DNA of 64,000 nt from contig OU612069.1 of NCBI GenBank assembly GCA_914767715.1, forward strand, positions 18,225,387-18,289,386. Direction: 5' to 3'. Both the position numbers and the translations under genes were made by a program. The notes beneath the pieces were generated by a model. It saw only the letters and a list, made by a program, of their open reading frames with translations, ran no database searches and was not told the DNA's origin. How positions within the stretch are numbered: position 1 is the first letter of the stretch; each line of letters begins with the position of its first letter. This stretch comes from Membranipora membranacea. Its lineage: Eukaryota > Bryozoa > Gymnolaemata > Cheilostomatida > Membraniporidae. Positions 1 to 26,923 of this stretch are shown piece after piece.

Positions 1-652
1 ATTTTTGTATTGAGTTAAATTGTACTCCTATTCCGTCTAGCAAAATATAGATGTCTGCCATAACCGGCAATTATTGTGGCTATTTAGTTTTTTTCTTCTC
101 CTGATAGCCTAAGATCCAATAAGAGTGAAGCTACGGTAGCCTGGACAGTAATTCCTTTTTTCATAGAGAGTCTGTTATCCTGAATGCTCAAGATTTTATT
201 GAATCCAGACTACTTTTATGTTGACCCACCGAGACTGTGATCATTTCAGACATATAATGACTTCCTTGCACGCAAATCAATCCCAGAGCTTTATTTAGAC
301 AAGAGGCAATAGGCATACATGCATGACAATAAATTATTATGATCATGTCAATTGTGTGATAGAATGAAAATAACTATTTTAAGATTCATGCGGAAGTTCT
401 TGTCAAGTGTGTTGAAACCATGTCTTCAATCTAGTCTCCAATCTTGTAAACCTTGATTTGAAAAATGGAAAAAAAATGTTTACAAGGATCGAAAATTATT
501 TTGTAGTTGGTATCAAAAACCTCCAAATTGCATGATTTAAATCTTTTCTTTATTACTTACGATGAATATCAAATGTTGAGTTAACAGCAGAGTTGCAATA
601 TTTCTCGCGTTAGATCCATTGACCACACTTCACTTTTGACTGTAAATTTCAG

Positions 653-16038
<15,386 letters not shown>

Positions 16039-16530
16039 GTAAGTACTATACTGGGAGAGATCATCTTGAATGCTGCTAAATGACAACAGGACTGTTTAAA
16101 TCCTTCACATTGGCCTGTGCAAATATCATCAAAGCACAGATTATAATAAAGCTATGTAGCAAATGGCGGATTTTATGTGCATTTTATTGGATCAATGATA
16201 ATGGGGGTCTGATCTTATTATCTTACCAGTTCAGCAGCACTTTTTGAAATGAAAGTAAAGGTGTTTCAGGGGGGTCTTTCGATTAGAAACAGCCGATTTC
16301 AATCTGACTGCTTTGCCTAGTTGAAAGAACCCCCTCCCCCATCCTCCAGTTTCACTGTCACACCTCTCAGTAAATTTGATAAGTGCTATCATATCGGAAT
16401 TTATATTCTTTTTCTGACAGATTCTGTGTTAACTACAGTGGATTTAACCGTTGCATATTATGATAATATCCAAAATCTTTTGTGTGGCCACAATGATTGT
16501 CTTTTTGACAGCATTTTCAATCTGTATCGT

Positions 16531-16971
16531 TCTTGGTACTTAGTTCAATTTGAATGGAAATATATAGAACAAGTTTAATCCAATTGCCTGCATTCCTGTT
16601 GCACTAGTAGCGCTGCAGGCAAAGGGGTCAAGGATCAACTACCAAGTCATTGGGATTGTCTTAATAAATACCCATGACAATAGATTGTACCTTGCATACA
16701 CAAAAGTGTCAAGGGAGGCAAATCATGAAAGGTATGGGTTTGGCAGCATTCAACAAATTGTTATGCTCTTAACCTATATAATTAAACTCATTTGAAAGGG
16801 GGTGTAAACTATTGTACGCCATATTGCTCACATGAATCAGAGAAGACCATTATGTCAGACACATGTCCTGATTTTATCATTAGAAATGGCTGTTTCTTAT
16901 TGTTGATAAAATAATCTCAGGCAATTTGAGAGGTAAAGAAAGTTGTGTTATAGACGAACTGAGACAACTCC
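16531..16971. other. Unique non-coding stretch after the copy C break
   Basis: Homology to the CUB/EGF module ends near 16530. I see no EGF exon, splice-bounded exon or repeat here before the TIR element at 16972. Confidence 0.5.
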
Positions 16972-17225
16972 ATCACTATGGTTCCATGGGTCGATTTTGT
17001 GGTTCACTCCAATTTCGAATGGTTAGAATCCAGTGGATTCTAACCATTCCCATGATGGGAAAAACATGAAAAGAATCTGCCGCAGCCGAGATTTGAACCC
17101 CTAAATCCCTTTGAAGGCATTGTGTGCAAGCGCCGCTAACCATTCAGCCACGATGCCAATTAGGATATAGGTCGAATAAACACGGTTTGGATATTCGCGT
17201 CCAAAAAGTCATTCGTCACAATCAC
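16972..17225. mobile_element. TIR element with tRNA-like segment, right end missing
   Basis: It begins with the same ATCACTATGGTTCCATGG terminus as 32613-32942 and matches it through the internal AATGGTTAGAATCC palindrome, the tRNA-like part (about 17083-17158, minus strand) and the TCATTCGTCACAATC block. After about 17225 the similarity and the right terminal repeat are gone. Confidence 0.7.
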
Positions 17226-17326
17226 AATACACATTTTACTTGGTATCTCAGCTTTTAGTTCGTATTTTGGAAGAATAATTCCGCACTTGGAATCTCATAT
17301 TTGATTGCATATTATTTAATAGTCTG

Positions 17327-17512
17327 TTACACATCTCCTGACAAAAAAATTAAATGTCCACCAATTGACCACCTGGGAGCAGAAAATTACCGCAAAATGG
17401 TAGTTTATTCATGGTCCCTTTGCCTACGCGTGACCAGTGGATCAGGAGCGACTCGGAATGCAGGCAAATGGACCAAAATTGGTCTAGGAAATATACGCTG
17501 CAGTAGTCTTTT
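17327..17512 (+). pseudogene. Degenerate sushi (CCP)-like fragment
   Basis: The open stretch reads KCPPIDHLGAENYRK, then VVYSW, then VTSGSGATRNAGKW and GNIRC. Spacing and the PP, GSG and GKW motifs resemble a CCP domain, but expected cysteines are replaced (YSW where YSC is expected) or missing. No convincing splice frame links it to the CUB/EGF gene. Chance resemblance is possible. Confidence 0.3.
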
Positions 17513-18650
17513 CTAAATCATCATAAAATTATTGGCCACATTATTTGGTCAATTTATTTAGGCATACCTTTTATTTCAGATCATTATTAATGGTTGGTAT
17601 GCAAGTAGCTCGATTCCAAGCTGTGCCATTGCACTTGACTTTCTCAAAGTTCCATGACACACCTGGCATGCATTATACTTCCTAAGGTTGTCTTACGCAG
17701 CCACCCCACCAATGTATAGATGGCAAATCGATAGCTTCTTGATTTCCAGCGTTTTGATGAAGAAATCGTTATCATTACCAATCCAGTCAACAAATGATTT
17801 TTACATTATTTAAATCAATTTAAAACTTCAAAACATCACAGTGATCGTGTGCATGTCGGCAAATCTTTCATTCCGATCAAAACCTACCCAGCAAATGTTA
17901 ATTAATTGTAAATCTATGCACCTAAAATTGAATAAGACCTAGCCTATTTCATTCATCAACTCTATTCGATTCATTCGAATGCCTGTTGCTGGGATTTAAA
18001 GGTAACAAAGTGAACTTTTTTTACCCAAAATCTTTTTTAATTAGAGACAAATTAACCTGAGGCCACTTTTACTCAATATTTATGAATCCTTTCTAATCTG
18101 CGATTTTCTCTTTTTCTAAGACTAGAGCTTTATAGTGTATTTCTCCATGGGGTTCAGCTCTCTCCGTAGGGGCGGAATTAAATATGTCTTCCTCCGATTG
18201 ACACATCGTTGATATAGAGGCAGCTGACTAGGGTGCTGTGTGGACTAACAGTGGATTATCATGCCATGCTTAACCATATCAACAAGCACCTTTGTTGCTT
18301 GGTGAGATAGATCATATCAAAGAGATTCTTGAAGAGTTGTTTTCCACAAGCAAGGAATGGTGTCCATTTTTGACTTGGATATGTATTTTTTAATCAGCTT
18401 TAATAAATTAATATCTTCTGGGGCTTTGTTCAATTTGAGGAAAATATTTGTTACTGCGTGTAGAACGAAAAGATCCGAATCAAAGTCAAATTTTGCAAAA
18501 GTGCACTTGATCACTGTTACAATGGCATTCCAAGCTTGATTTGGACTTTGCAGTATGCATTTTAGGTATTTGAGTAAAAGCACTACTGAGCTAGTGCATG
18601 AAAGTTAACCAAGATAGGTTTCGCAAGCAATCTTCATAAAGGGAGCCTGC
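17513..18650. other. Non-coding stretch
   Basis: AT-rich sequence with short open frames on both strands and no domain motif, splice-bounded exon or clear repeat. Confidence 0.5.
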
Positions 18651-19740
18651 AAGAGCAGTAGCAGGAGTAGAAGCACAGTGGCAGCAGTAGCTTCAGTAGA
18701 AGCAGTAGCTGCAGTAGAAGCAGAAGCGTCAAAAGTAGCAGCAGTAGCTTCCGTAGAAGCAGAAGTAGCTTCAGAAGCAGAAGTGGCAGCAGTAACAGCA
18801 GTAGTAGCAGTGGCAGAATTAGTAGTTGTCGCAGCAGTAGTGGCAGAAGCAGCAGCAGTAGCTTCAATAGAAGCAGAAGCGTCAGAAGTAGAAGTAGCTG
18901 CAGTAGAAGTAGAAGCGTCAGAAGTAGCAGCAGTAGCTTCCGTAGAAGCAGAAGTAGCTTCAGAAGCAGAAGTGGCAGCAGTAACAGCAGTAGTAGCAGT
19001 GGCAGAATTAGTAGTTGTCGCAGCAGTAGTGGCAGAAGCAGCAGCAGTAGCTTCAGTAGAAGCAGTAGCGTCAGGAGTAGTACCAGTAGCGTCAGAAGTG
19101 GAAGTAGCAGCATTAGCTTCAGTAGAAGCAGTAGCGTCAGAAGCAGAAGTAGCGGCAGTAGCTTCTGAAAAAACTTAGCAGCAGTAGAAGCAGTAGCATC
19201 AGAAGCAGAAGCACTGGCAGCAGGTGTAGCAGTAACAGAAGTAGCAGCAGTAGTGGCAGCAGCAGCAGCAGTTCTTTCAGTAGAAGCAGTAGCATCATTC
19301 GAAGCCGTCGCAGCAGTAGTTTCAGAAGAAGCAGTAGCAGCGGTAGCAGTACTAGTGGTAAAAGCTTCATTAGAAGCAGTAACAGCAGTAGTACCAGTAG
19401 CGTCAGAAGTAGAAGTAGCTTCAGTAGAAGAAGTTGCTTCAGTAAAAGCAGTAGCGTCAGAAGCAGAAGTAGCAGCAGTAGCTTCAGTAGAAGCAGTAGC
19501 GTCAGATGCAGATGTAGCGGCAGTAGCTTCAGTAGCAGCATCAGTAGTTATAGCAGCAGTAGCAGCAGTAGAAGCAGTAGAAGCAGCAGTAGTAGCTTCA
19601 GTAGCACCAGCAGCCATAGCAGCAGTAGCTTCTGAAAAAGCTTAGCAGCAGTAGAAGCAGTAGCAGCAGTAGCAGCAGTAGCTTCAATAGAAGAAGTAAC
19701 TTCAGTAGAAGCAGTAGAAGCAGTAGAGGTAGTAGAAGTC
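18651..19740. repeat. GCAGTA-type minisatellite with higher-order repeats
   Basis: About 1.1 kb is built of trinucleotides GCA, GTA, GAA, TCA and GCG. A 189-bp segment is repeated back to back (18726 and 18915). A longer period of 468 bp brings back a tctgaaaaa-cttagcagcag junction at about 19160 and 19628. All frames are open for long stretches, giving Ala/Val/Glu-rich text on + and Ala/Thr/Ser- or Leu-rich text on -. These are best explained as by-products of the repeat. Confidence 0.85.
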
Positions 19741-21119
19741 TGATATGCTTAACATCTCAACTTCTGGATTTTCAACAGAGTGTTTTTCCACTCAGTCTCT
19801 AGCCTTCATGTTGTTGCTACCATCTTTATTTCGGAACTTGAACATGTCTGAGAGTTCAATAAAATGAGGCAGATGTTGGGCTTAGGACATAGATAACATG
19901 GCAATGAGGTCTCAAAATTACAGTTTGAAAGAATTTTAAAAGTATTTTATGTGGTCCCAAACCATATATACACCTGAACAAAGAAACATGATGTGTCCAA
20001 GTGCGAGATATTAAACTTATATTTGGTCACGGGAAACTTTGGTGCGTCTTAGTAAATAGTCCCTTATGACAAATTTGAATTGGCTAATGAAATTTCTTGT
20101 CAGATCTTTACCCTATATTAATTAACAAAAAAAGATTCTAAGGGGAGTTATGTTGTCGGAGCTAAAACTTTAACCATGGGATTTTATCGCATTTTTTCTA
20201 ATTGGAAATTGGCTTTGGAGTTTATACCTCGTCTATTAAACTGTGGGGTTTTAGCTTGTTAATAATCTGTTGACCAGCTTTTCACTCAGGTTTTCAAAGA
20301 CTTTCACCTTGATTAAGAAAGTTTTGAGTGCTTTTAGACTTTGGAGTTTGAGGCTTTTTATTCTGGTTTTGATATCTTTACAATTTTGATATTTAAAGGT
20401 TAAGCAGACAATGCCATAAAGAATTTAATATTGTTCACCCTCATTGATTGCCTGAATGGTTGTCACATGTGTAATTTGTATATTGCATTATGGTCTAGAA
20501 TTTCACAATCATTGTTGATTGGAACCGTGCGGGGAGTTTCTCGATGTTTTTTTTCGTTGTTTATCTGCCCTGTGCATTTATGTTTGCTGATGCCGGGCAC
20601 ACTGACGAGCTGATCAGACTGTCCACTTCTTCAAGTTCTGCAAAAAAATGTATCATTAAATATACCAATACCAATACCTAATACCAGGTCTAGATGAAAA
20701 TAATTTTAATGCCAGCCCTGCATGTAGACATGCCCTGCTGACCGGGAACGACTCAGTTGAATGTCATTGTAAAATACTTTGTATTTTTCATGTCTCACCT
20801 ATATGAAAATGGTCAGATCCAGCGTTGATTGTAGAGACTTTCTAGTCATCTTATGGGAGGTAACATATGTATAGAGTAATAATGTATACTCATATAGATT
20901 GTGTGTTACAAGCTTCAACCCCAAACAATGTTCAAAGTTCACCCAAAACTTATTTATGAGATCGCCGTACAAGTGCAATCATTGTTGGAAATTCTATTGA
21001 GCCTTGACAGTCTACATAAAGCCATATTATGGAAATCATGTGATGATAATTGATAACGCTTTTATAGGTTTAACTACTTCTCCGACATCGAACCACAGTT
21101 GCCATATTCACAGGAATAG
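19741..21119. other. Non-coding stretch with ATACCA-type tail
   Basis: No exon was recognised. At about 20641-20690 a short A-run and three to four ATACCA-like units follow gcacactgacgagctgatc, which looks like the tail of a decayed non-LTR or SINE insertion. Confidence 0.35.
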
Positions 21120-21390
21120 GTGATAGTATCCTTCACATTCTCTGCCAATATTACTGATGTTGATTCACAGATAAAGCCTAGGTTCACCGGTAGATTGGAT
21201 AACGCCCCTTTGCTCAAGAAGATTTGCAAGTTTTGCAAGCTTTCAACCGAGAAGAGAGTCCTAAAACATCAGAGTGGCACTATGTTATTTTTAGATTCTG
21301 AGACTAATTGTGCACAATTTCCTGACAGGTTGGATATTTCATTCACATTTTATGCAATCATATTGCATGCCGGTCCAACTCGTTCACAGT
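21120..21390 (+). pseudogene. CUB-like exon of unclear status
   Basis: Directly after an aatag acceptor, the frame reads VIVSFTFSANITD, then GRLDNAPLLKKIC, SGTMLFLDSETN and LDISFTFYA. This order resembles the second half of a CUB domain, although the cysteine pattern is poor. No first-half exon was found upstream and no clear donor. It lies between the truncated CUB/EGF gene and the NHL gene and may be a relic. Confidence 0.3.
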
Positions 21391-22355
21391 TCACAGTAAC
21401 TAAGCTGAACATTTATTCAGAGTTGTCTCTCTTGTTAGAAAAGATATCGTTCCAAGGAGCTTCTTTTCAAATATTTATATGCACGCTGGGAAAAGTGACA
21501 ACAGGCTATCAACTAGAGCAGTAGAAAATATGAATATTACTGCACTTGTAATGGGTATATTGACCAACTATGATGAACTACATTGTGCTGCGACTATCTG
21601 ATGTGAGCTTAGATGTGTACTCAGGCTGCCTTACTGATTCAATTGTGAGAGCGCTTGTTTAATCTTGGTTGGTGTTTGGGCTTTACAATCTCCCCAACGA
21701 GGCAAAATGATGGCCTGGCTATTTGCCAATGTGATGCCCAGCTTTTGGACACAGCGTTTTGAGACAACATAATGCTGATATTGAACTGGACCCAGGTACT
21801 TTGCTTACTTAATAATTGGGTTCAATATTATATAAGTATTATCAATGTTATCTTAATGACGTCAAAGATAAACTATGTATTCACTATCTTACTGTAATGC
21901 TACTTGTTTGTTCAATGATAAATGACTATGAATAAGTAAACAGCAATCGGAGGTAGCAGCTATCATGCGAAATGTTGTTGTTATCAGTTCATTAATAGTA
22001 TTATCAAAACTTGGCGATCAGTTCCAATGATAGCTGCTCTATGTGCGGTACGAAACTTGTGAGGTGGAAATCACGCCATGGAGCTTTTGATACAGGTTTG
22101 TTCATTCAAGATTGTCGTAGAGAAAAAACGCATTATTGTGTTTTTTGTATTGACAGGATGTGATTCTTCTAGAAAATCATAAATCAGTCATATTGTGTGT
22201 CCATCATGAGTAGCATAAGTTTGTTTCTTCAGCTGCCATTCATGTCCGCCGTCTGAATAAAAGAGAACAGTTTCGGTGTGAATGCTACTAATGCTTATGC
22301 TAATATGTTCAGCTTATTTCTGAGAGTTGCTTCTGTTTCATTCTCTTAGTGTTGG

Positions 22356-25300
22356 ATGCTGTTTGTCAGTGTTTGTGTTCTGATATCTGATGTTCACAGT
22401 GACATGACTTCTGAGAGATTCAGGTATGAGGTACATTCATTTAGAGAATCACATACACAGTGTATTGGCAGTGTAGTCTGGCAGTGCAAATGACACATAG
22501 GGGTGATATGACACTAGGGTTGATATAATACCTAGGAGTGATATGAAACTAGAATTGATATGTTCCTTAGGAGTGAAATGATACATAGGTGTGCTATAAT
22601 AACTGGGGTGTATTAAGTTTCTGGTCAAGTTTTTCATCATAAGTTTTTAAACGAAAATAATTCTGAACAGAAGGTGCTCTGGCACACCTCTTGCAACTTC
22701 CATGCTTGCTATGGGCCTATTTCCCTTAATAAACAGCAATATCTATATTCCCAGCAATATCTGATCTGGATGATATATACTACCTAGGGGTGATTTGATA
22801 CATAGGGGTGATATATATATAGTGTTATTATACTCAACTTAACAGACCCTGCTTTATAACCTCTCATTTGAAATTTGTTACTTTCTCTGTACTGTGAACG
22901 ATTATTTTTATTCAGACTACCTCAGCCAGTAGAAAGCCTAGATGGTCTCATACCGGAAAACTTAGTGCTTCACATGCAGTTACATGTTGACCATCCCAAT
23001 ATTCTGCTGTATGCTGATGGTGCATCACTCAAATCTTATGATGGGACAACAACTCATCTCATCGCTGGCTCTTCGAATAACCTCGGATACAAAGAAGGAT
23101 TCGGAGCTTATGCAAGGTTCCAATTCATCACATCCTTCATTCAGCTTGACAGTAACCGGCTCGTTGCCACCGACAGGCTGAATCACTGCCTACGGATGAT
23201 CACACTGTCCAGCAGGACAACCAAGAGTTACTTTGGCAACTGCACACAATCTGGGAGATGGGATGATGGACTAATGAAAAAGCCAGTAAGCATAATCAAA
23301 GACAACCAAAGGATGAATATGTTAATTTATGCAGAGGATTCTGACGCCATACGGGAATTGGACACTCTAACAAGGACACCAAAGGAATTTTTCCATGAAG
23401 CAAGGCAGGGGAAATTGAAGCCGTACTCTATGACTCAGCACAGCGAAAACGGGGACATTTACCTAACCTCCCAAAATGGTTTCATATACAGAATCTTCTA
23501 TAGAACACGTAAGCTTGGTACCATCAAGAGACCAGAAGATGGGATCAGCAATCCTTTTGGAATTCTGCTCATAGATGATGGGAGTCAAGTTCTGGTTGCT
23601 GATACTTATTTGAGAGTTGCAGACCGGTGTAATAAAAGCATGCGATCAATTTGTCCCACATCGAATGGAACATTTGAAAGTGAAGAAGAAGCTTGCAATT
23701 TGGATGTCCCTACTTCCCTTTTGGTGAATGGTACAGAACTGTTGATTGGGGAATCTAAGCGGATTACAAACATTAAAGGTAAATTTTTAATAAAAAAACT
23801 CACGTCCATTAATAGTCTTGATACCCTGGTCTTTTGGTTCCGGTATCAGTACGGGTCTACGGACTGGATTTTGAAGAGGCACAGGAGCATTTGAGGTCAA
23901 ACTAATTTGAGGTCAAATGCTCCTCCTGACACCACTGTGATCTGCTGGGAATCGAACACAGGACCTCTCGATTGAAAGACCCATGCCCTACCCATTGCAC
24001 CATGGCCGTGCCCTTTGAATCTTATTAAAGAACTTAAAGGTAATTTCTTTAATAAGATCCATCTTATTGCTGAAAAATTTAAATACTACCAATTGCATGC
24101 CCTACTGTCCTAGATATTGATGGTCTCTTCCTTTCTACGCAGTAAAGGCCAGATGCCTATCCTACAAAGTTCCCATAATGGGTATTTTGCAGGTATTGCA
24201 AAATAATGAAAAAACACACTAATTATAATACCCACCTTCCGGAATGAATTTTAGGTGAGGTTTCCCTGAAGCGTTTGACAAGCAGTTTAACAGGGTGTCC
24301 TGTTCTTGTTACTGAAGCAAAAACACCTTTGATGACGACAGCTCCTCCAACCACAAAAGCTCTCATTACGCCAAAACCAAAAAAGCCCAAAGGCAAGAAA
24401 TGTACGGATAAGAATATCACCAAATATCTGACACCGGGAGAGGAAACTGTGAAAGTGAAAATCTCCATTAGTCAAACGCTGTTTCTTGAAGAAGGAATCC
24501 ACATTTACAAGAAGAAAAAAGGCTCAGAAATCTGTGAGACCAAGATATCAGTTCTATCAGTGGGTAAGTTATAGCATAATGTAGAAGGTATATTATAGTT
24601 GAGTAGTAGGTATAGTAGGTATGAATTTGAAGTTTAGAATGTAATAAGAACAAATGTTGGAAGATATGGGTCAAAGGAACCCGTGACCATGACATATTTT
24701 TGGAGATGTTGTACTAATTTTAGAATCCCCTGCTCTCAATCATCAAAACCTTCATTATCCCTTACCACCATAATCACCTCATACTCCCCGTATCCTTTGC
24801 CACCTTTCTCTCCTCTTAGTGCCAAAGAAATTATGCTAGCCACTTGTGTATCTATATCTAATTTATCTCTTACATTATTTTACATACCTGGTGGAACCTC
24901 AGTAATTTTTGTACAATACATTGATGATTGGCCATAGCCCATTCAGAACAACGTATTAAATACTATATTGAAGAAGTTTATGACAAGGGAATGGGCTCAG
25001 AACCCTGCGGCAAAGTTAGAATTTCCATACTCCATTCCACATGTCCATCAACTTTCAGCAGGGATTGTAGCCTATATATCTCTTCACTGGAGATATCAAG
25101 TCTGGCAAACCAATAGGCTCTCAGCTCAGTTTTCAATACATGAAAAGTCAATCAACACGCTCTTGCTGTATTATTACCTAGATTGTGAATGTGCTCTATA
25201 TTCCTTTATTTGTAATTTCTAATATCTTCCCAATAACAAAGGAGCGGATGTTTGTTTGGATGAGATAAGGGCTATCACATCTGCTGTGAGTGGTATAGCA

Positions 25301-26531
25301 TCCGTTAATGTAAGAACATCCAGTGCTGAGACCTTCAAACTCAATTTACCCATCGGAACTTACAGCTATGAAAGTGTGAGGGACGGAAAGAAGTGCTCAA
25401 CAAAAGTGAAAGTTTTTGGTACGTCAGTTATATCGATCCAAAACTAAAATATATTTGCAACGGTAGTCAACACACAATCAACTAATGAGTTGAATTTTTG
25501 TTGCGGAGAGAATATAAAAGTTTTTGAGTTGATCCCCTGTCTCTGGTCTCTTTCAGATTATCGAGTGGTCCGTAGACTTGTGTTCAGAGCGAACTATGAT
25601 GTAGACTGCAGCCATCTTGCTCATCCAGTCACAAGAACAACACTCATGACTATGGTCAGACAGCACTACGACCAAATCAACAGGATGTGCCAGAGAGGTA
25701 AATGGTTTACGATCTGTATCAATAAACATTTTGAAGTTGAACGATAATTCTAACTTTCTTTATGTTATGCTACATTTTATCAAAAGTTAATTAGAAAGTC
25801 ATATCTCTTACCTTATCTAATCTAATCTAATCGATTTGTTTCATATTCACTACTAATGTTTCATATGCTTCCAATATTTTCAGTCAAACTTGGCACCAGC
25901 CTCCAATTCACCTGGGCTAATTAGCTAGTGGGGGACAATACAGCAGTAGTTGAGTTTCCAAGTTTTCCCAGTTTTTCAATACTTATACCGGAAGTTCCCA
26001 AAAAGAGAGTTTCTTTGATTTACAGATTGTAAAGGATTATCAAATACTGATCCTGAGTTAGCTTGTTTACAAGGAACACTAATGGTGTCCTGGCTGACTG
26101 TCGTCACCTATACTGCTGATATTACTGAGGTTCCCACCAGTATATACAGCAGACTCATGAACACATTACAAGCTTTCCCTGCGCTCAAGATTGTCGTCAC
26201 GGACATGACTCCTCCGTGAGTATAACATCAAAAGGCTTGTTGAGTTATCACTGTCCCTTTTCTTGTCTAAGCTCCCGTCCAAATTCTTATATGAATTGCT
26301 TCAGAGACAAGCATAGCTTTCGATCTCTTGGGATGGTTGTATATACCACAAAACAATCATCAACATGCGTGGTACAATATCTATCTGTAATACTTTTTGT
26401 AAAAGCTATTTTTCCTTACTTGAATTTGTTTCTATTCTAGTGTTGTCCTACCAGTTAAGGCAGAAGTGGCGGTGACCAGCTCTTGCATTGATCACAAGAC
26501 ATATATCAGGGAGAGTGACAGTTGTGGGTGA
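22356..26531 (+). CDS. Secreted NHL-like propeller protein with duplicated Cys module
   Basis: Seven exons with matching phases: 22356-22423, 22916-23778, 24255-24563, 25242-25418, 25557-25697, 26026-26215 and 26441-26531 (tga). Total is 1839 nt, 612 residues. The start was chosen because it gives a signal-like N-terminus (MLFVSVCVLISDVHS) and splices in phase to the next exon. Residues about 45-310 form an NHL-like beta-propeller (ILLYADGASLKSYD, RLVATDRLNHCLRMI, GSQVLVADT). A Thr/Pro/Lys linker follows, then two related modules of about 55 residues (about 360-413 and 416-471), each with the pattern C, V.V, F.L..G, G..C.TK..V. The last three exons have further cysteines and no membrane segment. 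Function is unknown; an extracellular binding role is inferred. Confidence 0.72.
22490..22825. repeat. Short degenerate minisatellite in intron 1
   Basis: Units of about 20-22 bp around TAGGGGTGATATGA recur at 22495-22600 and again at 22785-22820, within the first intron of the NHL-like gene. Confidence 0.55.
23883..24012 (-). mobile_element. tRNA-derived SINE-like insertion with terminal hairpin
   Basis: Read on the minus strand, the segment has an A box (tggtgcaatgggtagggca) near 24008-23985 and a B box (gttcgattcc) near 23958-23948, resembling tRNA-Glu. An 11-bp perfect inverted pair AGGAGCATTTG / CAAATGCTCCT lies at 23883-23934. It sits in intron 2 of the NHL-like gene. Confidence 0.5.
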
Positions 26532-26917
26532 TTGGCATGTCAAACTCAGAGTGAAATTACCCTATATACCCTAAATACTATATATAGAAAATATGACTTC
26601 CAACAAAAGAGAATTTGATACCCTGAATGCAATCATTTCACTGAATTGATTAACTTTCTAGTTGAAAAACAATTTTATAGATTTTTCTAGGTAATCTCTA
26701 TAATTTCATCTTAGGCTTATGCTATCATAATGAAGTTTATAAATGCAAGAAGCAAAAAAGACCAAGTGATTGAAAACAAAAACAAAAAAGTAACGACACT
26801 CTTTAATTTTACTGGTCCAATAGTTAGGAATATGCAGCAATATCACCATGTGTGCTGAATTTACTGATGGGATTCAAGGGAATTTAAAATTATTATCATC
26901 AAAAATTGACAACTTAT

Positions 26918-26923
26918 AATAAA
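26918..26923 (+). promoter_or_regulatory. Candidate polyadenylation signal AATAAA
   Basis: The first clear AATAAA after the NHL-like stop codon, about 390 bp downstream. Confidence 0.4.

Noticed and set aside
18634-19617. Long Ala/Thr/Ser-rich and Leu-rich open frames on both strands
   Set aside because: They come from the trinucleotide repeat, which has few stops in most frames. No splice sites, signal peptide with a unique body, or conserved domain supports a gene.
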